The notes under the pieces were generated by a model. The model worked only from the letters and a program-made list of their open reading frames with translations. It was not told where the DNA came from and searched no databases. From assembly GCF_947286155.1 (NCBI RefSeq), contig NZ_CAMYPD010000023.1, forward strand, positions 1-41,136: a stretch of DNA of 41,136 bases, in the 5' to 3' direction. This document shows positions 38,656 to 41,136 of the stretch, piece after piece (within the stretch, counting starts at the first letter, position 1; each line of letters opens with the position of its first letter). Both the position numbers and the translations under genes were made by a program. The stretch comes from an uncultured Tessaracoccus sp. (GTDB lineage Bacteria > Actinomycetota > Actinomycetes > Propionibacteriales > Propionibacteriaceae).

Positions 38656-40161
38656 GTGGGGATCTGTGATCTGCCCGTCATCTCAGGTGTATGCGAAACT
38701 GCTGGTGAGGCCGCCGCGTCGTTGGTGTCGGCCCCGTTCGACTGGCTGGCCCAGGCCATGGGGGCTGCGGCGGGGTGGTTGTTCGAGGCGGTGTGGAATG
38801 TCTTCGACGCCACCACGATGGTCGACATCACCAGTGACGGATACCTGTCGGTGTACAACCTGCTGTTCGGCATCGCGGTGTTCGTGATGCTGCTGTTCTT
38901 CTGCCTCCAACTCATCACCGGCCTCATCCGTCGCGACCCGACGGCCCTGAGCCGAGCCGCCCTCGGCCTCGCCAAGAGCGTGTTGGGGTCGTTCGTGGTG
39001 ATCACCCTGACCGGGCTGCTGTTGGAGGTGGTCGACCAGCTGTGTGTCGGGATCGTCCAAGCCGCCGGGGAGACCACCGAATCGATGGGCGAGAAGATCA
39101 CGATCCTCGCCGGCGGACTGACCGCGATTAACATCGCCGCCCCCGGGGTGGGGGCGATCATCACGATCTTCCTCGCCGGGCTCGCGATCACCTCCGCGGC
39201 GATCGTGTGGCTCTCGCTGCTGGTCCGCAAAGCCCTGCTGCTGGTCGCGATCGTGTTCGCACCCCTGGCCCTGTCGGGCTCCTCGTGGGACGCCACCAGG
39301 GGGTGGATCAGCAAGTGGGCGATGTTCGTGGTCGCGCTGATCTGTTCCAAGCTCGTGCTGGTCGTGATGTTCCTGGTCGCGATCACCCAAGTCGCCGCCC
39401 CGATCGATGGGGACCTGTCCTCGATCAGTGACCCGCTGGCCGGGGTGGTGCTCATGGCGATGGCCGCGTTCGCCCCCTACCTGACGTACCGGTTCATCAG
39501 CTTCGTCGGCTTCGACATGTACCACGCGATCGGCGCCGAACAAGACGCCAAGAACTCCCTCAACCGCCCCATCCCGCTACCGGAACGTCAGCCGGGCAAC
39601 CCCCAGCAGGTCCTCGACGGCAGTGGCGGTGACAGCAACGGTGGTGGCGGGAAGCAGCCGGCGAAACCGAGTACCCCGAACCCCTCAGCCTCCCAGGGCG
39701 GAGCCGAAGCCGGAGCTGGCACTGGCGGGGCGGCCGGGGCTTCCGGTTCGGGTGCGGCATCGGGTGGGTCTGCTGCCGCTGCCGGTCCTGCGGCCGCGGC
39801 CGTGATCGGGGCACAGGTGGCCAAGGATGCCGCCACCGCGGGACCGAAAGCCGGCGCCGAACTCGGTCAGCAGGCCGAGACCGCTGCCGACGCCGCCGAC
39901 CACACCCCCACCAACAACGAAGGCGGAGGCAATGGCGGGAATACTCCGCCGGCGCCTGCACCCGGTGAGACGCCGCCACAGCAGGGCACCCCACCTGCCA
40001 GCGGGGAGCCCACCCCGCCCAGCACCCCAAGCTCACAGCCACCGGGGTCGTCCTCGCCTGGTGGGGGTGAGCAGGTGGCACCGTCCGCGCCGGTGCCGAA
40101 CCCGCCGCCCGCTGACAATCCGCCGCCGCCGTCGAGTGCTGGGAAGGAGCCGCAGTCATGA
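38656..40161 (+). CDS. TrbL/VirB6-like conjugation channel protein
   Basis: A 501-residue protein. Residues 20-300 hold about seven membrane helices, for example LLFGIAVFVMLLFFCLQLIT, VLGSFVVITLTGLLLEVVDQ, IITIFLAGLAITSAAIVWLS, LLVRKALLLVAIVFAPLALS and LICSKLVLVVMFLVAITQVA. LSGSSWDATRGWISKWAMFV matches the TrbL/VirB6 pattern of a membrane-bending Trp-rich loop. The last 200 residues are low-complexity Gly/Ala/Pro/Ser, probably a cytoplasmic or surface tail. Start GTG 38656 lies nine bases after GAGGAG, mirroring the previous gene; GTG 38647 is possible. It forms the inner-membrane pore of the transfer machine. ATGA overlap joins it to the next gene. Confidence 0.82.
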   Translation: MGICDLPVISGVCETAGEAAASLVSAPFDWLAQAMGAAAGWLFEAVWNVFDATTMVDITSDGYLSVYNLLFGIAVFVMLLFFCLQLITGLIRRDPTALSRAALGLAKSVLGSFVVITLTGLLLEVVDQLCVGIVQAAGETTESMGEKITILAGGLTAINIAAPGVGAIITIFLAGLAITSAAIVWLSLLVRKALLLVAIVFAPLALSGSSWDATRGWISKWAMFVVALICSKLVLVVMFLVAITQVAAPIDGDLSSISDPLAGVVLMAMAAFAPYLTYRFISFVGFDMYHAIGAEQDAKNSLNRPIPLPERQPGNPQQVLDGSGGDSNGGGGKQPAKPSTPNPSASQGGAEAGAGTGGAAGASGSGAASGGSAAAAGPAAAAVIGAQVAKDAATAGPKAGAELGQQAETAADAADHTPTNNEGGGNGGNTPPAPAPGETPPQQGTPPASGEPTPPSTPSSQPPGSSSPGGGEQVAPSAPVPNPPPADNPPPPSSAGKEPQS

Positions 40162-41136
40162 GCCGCCGCAAGAAGAACAACAGCCACGAACCGGATGCGA
40201 CCGGTTCGGAGCTGGTGCCGGTGAAGTTCTCCCGGCTGACCCGTCGCGGCATCCTGCTTGGCCTGTCCGCGGCCCAGCTGGTCACCGTCGGGATCGCGAT
40301 CGCCACCATCGTCACCGCCCTGTACGCGGGGGGCGGGATGTGGCTGGCCTACACCGCCCCCATCTGGGCCACCGCCGTCCTCCTCACCTGGGTCCCTGTC
40401 GCGGGACGGCCGGTCATCGAGTGGGTGCCCGTGGCCGGCTGGTGGGTCTACCGCACCACCATCGGCCAGCTCCTCTACCGGCGCCGCATCGTCACCCCAC
40501 GCCCCGCCGGAACCCTCGCCCTACCCGGCGACCAAGCCCGACTGCGCGAATACGAGGACCCGACCACAGGGGCAGGCATGATCCACGACCCCCACCAGAA
40601 CACGCTCACGGTGGTGTGCGAAATCACCCACCCCGCGTTCGTGCTCCTCGACCCCGCCGAACAAGAACGCCGCGTCACCGCCTGGGGCCGCGTCCTGGCC
40701 ACCGTCTGCCGCTCCGGCAGGATCGCCACCCTGCAGATCCTGGAACGCACCCTGCCCGACTCCGGCACCGGACTGGCCGAATGGTGGACCACCCACGGCC
40801 AGCCCGAAGACACCAGCTGGGCTGCCACCACCTACGCCGAACTCATCAACCGCGCCGGACCCGCAGGCGAACGCCACGCCACCACACTCTCCGTATCCCT
40901 CGACATGAGAAACGCGGCGAGGCAGATCCGCACCGCCGGTGGCGGTATCCGTGGCGCCGCTGCCGTCCTACGTCAAGAGATGAACACCCTTACCGCTGCA
41001 CTCCGCTCAGCCGACCTCACCCCGTCAGGATGGCTCACCCCCGGACAAATCGCCGTGATCCTGCGCTCGGCCTACGACCCCGCGATCGCCGCCACCCTGG
41101 AACGCCACGGCCAGATCGGCCACGACCTCGCCACCG
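40158..41136 (+). CDS. SCO6880-family conjugation protein, 3' end beyond the window
   Basis: The first 326 residues are visible and the frame is open at the right edge. After a basic start (SRRKKNNSHEP) come two membrane helices, LGLSAAQLVTVGIAIATIVT and LAYTAPIWATAVLLTWVPVA, the PrgI-like part. A soluble region follows: EYEDPTTGAGMIHDPHQNTL, VTAWGRVLATVCRSGRIATL, and SLDMRNAARQIRTAGGG. The layout matches SCO6880 proteins of actinobacterial transfer operons, which precede the VirB4-type ATPase. It is translationally coupled to the TrbL-like gene. The VirB4 and coupling ATPases are expected just to the right. Confidence 0.82.
   Translation, partial: MSRRKKNNSHEPDATGSELVPVKFSRLTRRGILLGLSAAQLVTVGIAIATIVTALYAGGGMWLAYTAPIWATAVLLTWVPVAGRPVIEWVPVAGWWVYRTTIGQLLYRRRIVTPRPAGTLALPGDQARLREYEDPTTGAGMIHDPHQNTLTVVCEITHPAFVLLDPAEQERRVTAWGRVLATVCRSGRIATLQILERTLPDSGTGLAEWWTTHGQPEDTSWAATTYAELINRAGPAGERHATTLSVSLDMRNAARQIRTAGGGIRGAAAVLRQEMNTLTAALRSADLTPSGWLTPGQIAVILRSAYDPAIAATLERHGQIGHDLAT

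Noticed and set aside
1..41136. CRISPR arrays, tRNA and rRNA genes.
   Set aside because: I saw no regularly spaced repeats, no cloverleaf with a CCA-side acceptor, and no rRNA-like sequence on either strand, judging by eye only.

Overview
The window is high-GC DNA with strong GGAGG ribosome sites, many GTG starts, ATGA/GTGA stop-start overlaps and several probable leaderless genes. This fits an Actinomycetota chromosome, most likely Micrococcales or Corynebacteriales (Brevibacterium, Microbacterium or Corynebacterium-like). Nearly everything from about 5.2 kb to the right edge looks like one integrative and conjugative element (ICE). No integrase and no attachment-site pair for the whole element is visible, so its ends lie outside or are unrecognised.

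Left region (1-5.2 kb). An ABM-fold monooxygenase and an ArsR/SRPBCC pair diverge around a perfect 8-bp palindromic operator. They are bracketed by a 24-bp exact direct repeat. Next come a solitary large SF1 helicase on the minus strand and the remnant of a PD-(D/E)XK-like gene.

ICE left part (5.2-12.3 kb). This holds a DUF3024 protein, a small membrane protein, a DprA-like protein, a divergent TetR/membrane-protein pair, and a full MobF relaxase-helicase on the minus strand. A cluster of inverted repeats just upstream of the relaxase is a candidate oriT.

Resistance and IS region (12.4-16.6 kb). An IS256-family element with 8-bp target duplications sits directly upstream of an Erm 23S rRNA methyltransferase. 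The erm gene has its own leader peptide and attenuator hairpins, and its -35 box appears to come from the IS end. An IS110-family element follows.

Cargo (16.7-28.5 kb). This is a linear azol(in)e (TOMM/LAP) bacteriocin-type locus. It has a LuxR-type regulator facing a 44-residue precursor whose C-terminal half contains Thr but no Cys or Ser. A strong hairpin follows the precursor. Then come a SagB-type dehydrogenase, an ocin-ThiF-like leader-binding (C) protein, a YcaO cyclodehydratase, a CPBP protease, a degenerate second CPBP-like protein and a BAAT-type alpha/beta hydrolase. The locus closes with a decayed tetR, an intact tetR, an MFS exporter, an ABC-class ATPase and a short AraC-like protein. 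The luxR and tetR promoters share a near-identical operator, which ties the two ends of the locus into one circuit. The inferred sequence of events is: the C and YcaO proteins bind the precursor and cyclise Thr residues, SagB oxidises the azolines, a CPBP protease trims the leader, and the MFS pump exports the product or protects the producer.

ICE right part (29-41 kb). One long plus-strand operon encodes ArdC-type antirestriction, primase-polymerase, DUF2637, two unknowns, ParB-like, a VirB8/TcpC-like protein, a three-domain wall hydrolase, two DUF6112-type small membrane proteins, a TrbL/VirB6-like channel protein and an SCO6880-family protein cut by the window edge. A single unrelated minus-strand gene is lodged between the two DUF6112-type paralogues and is probably cargo.
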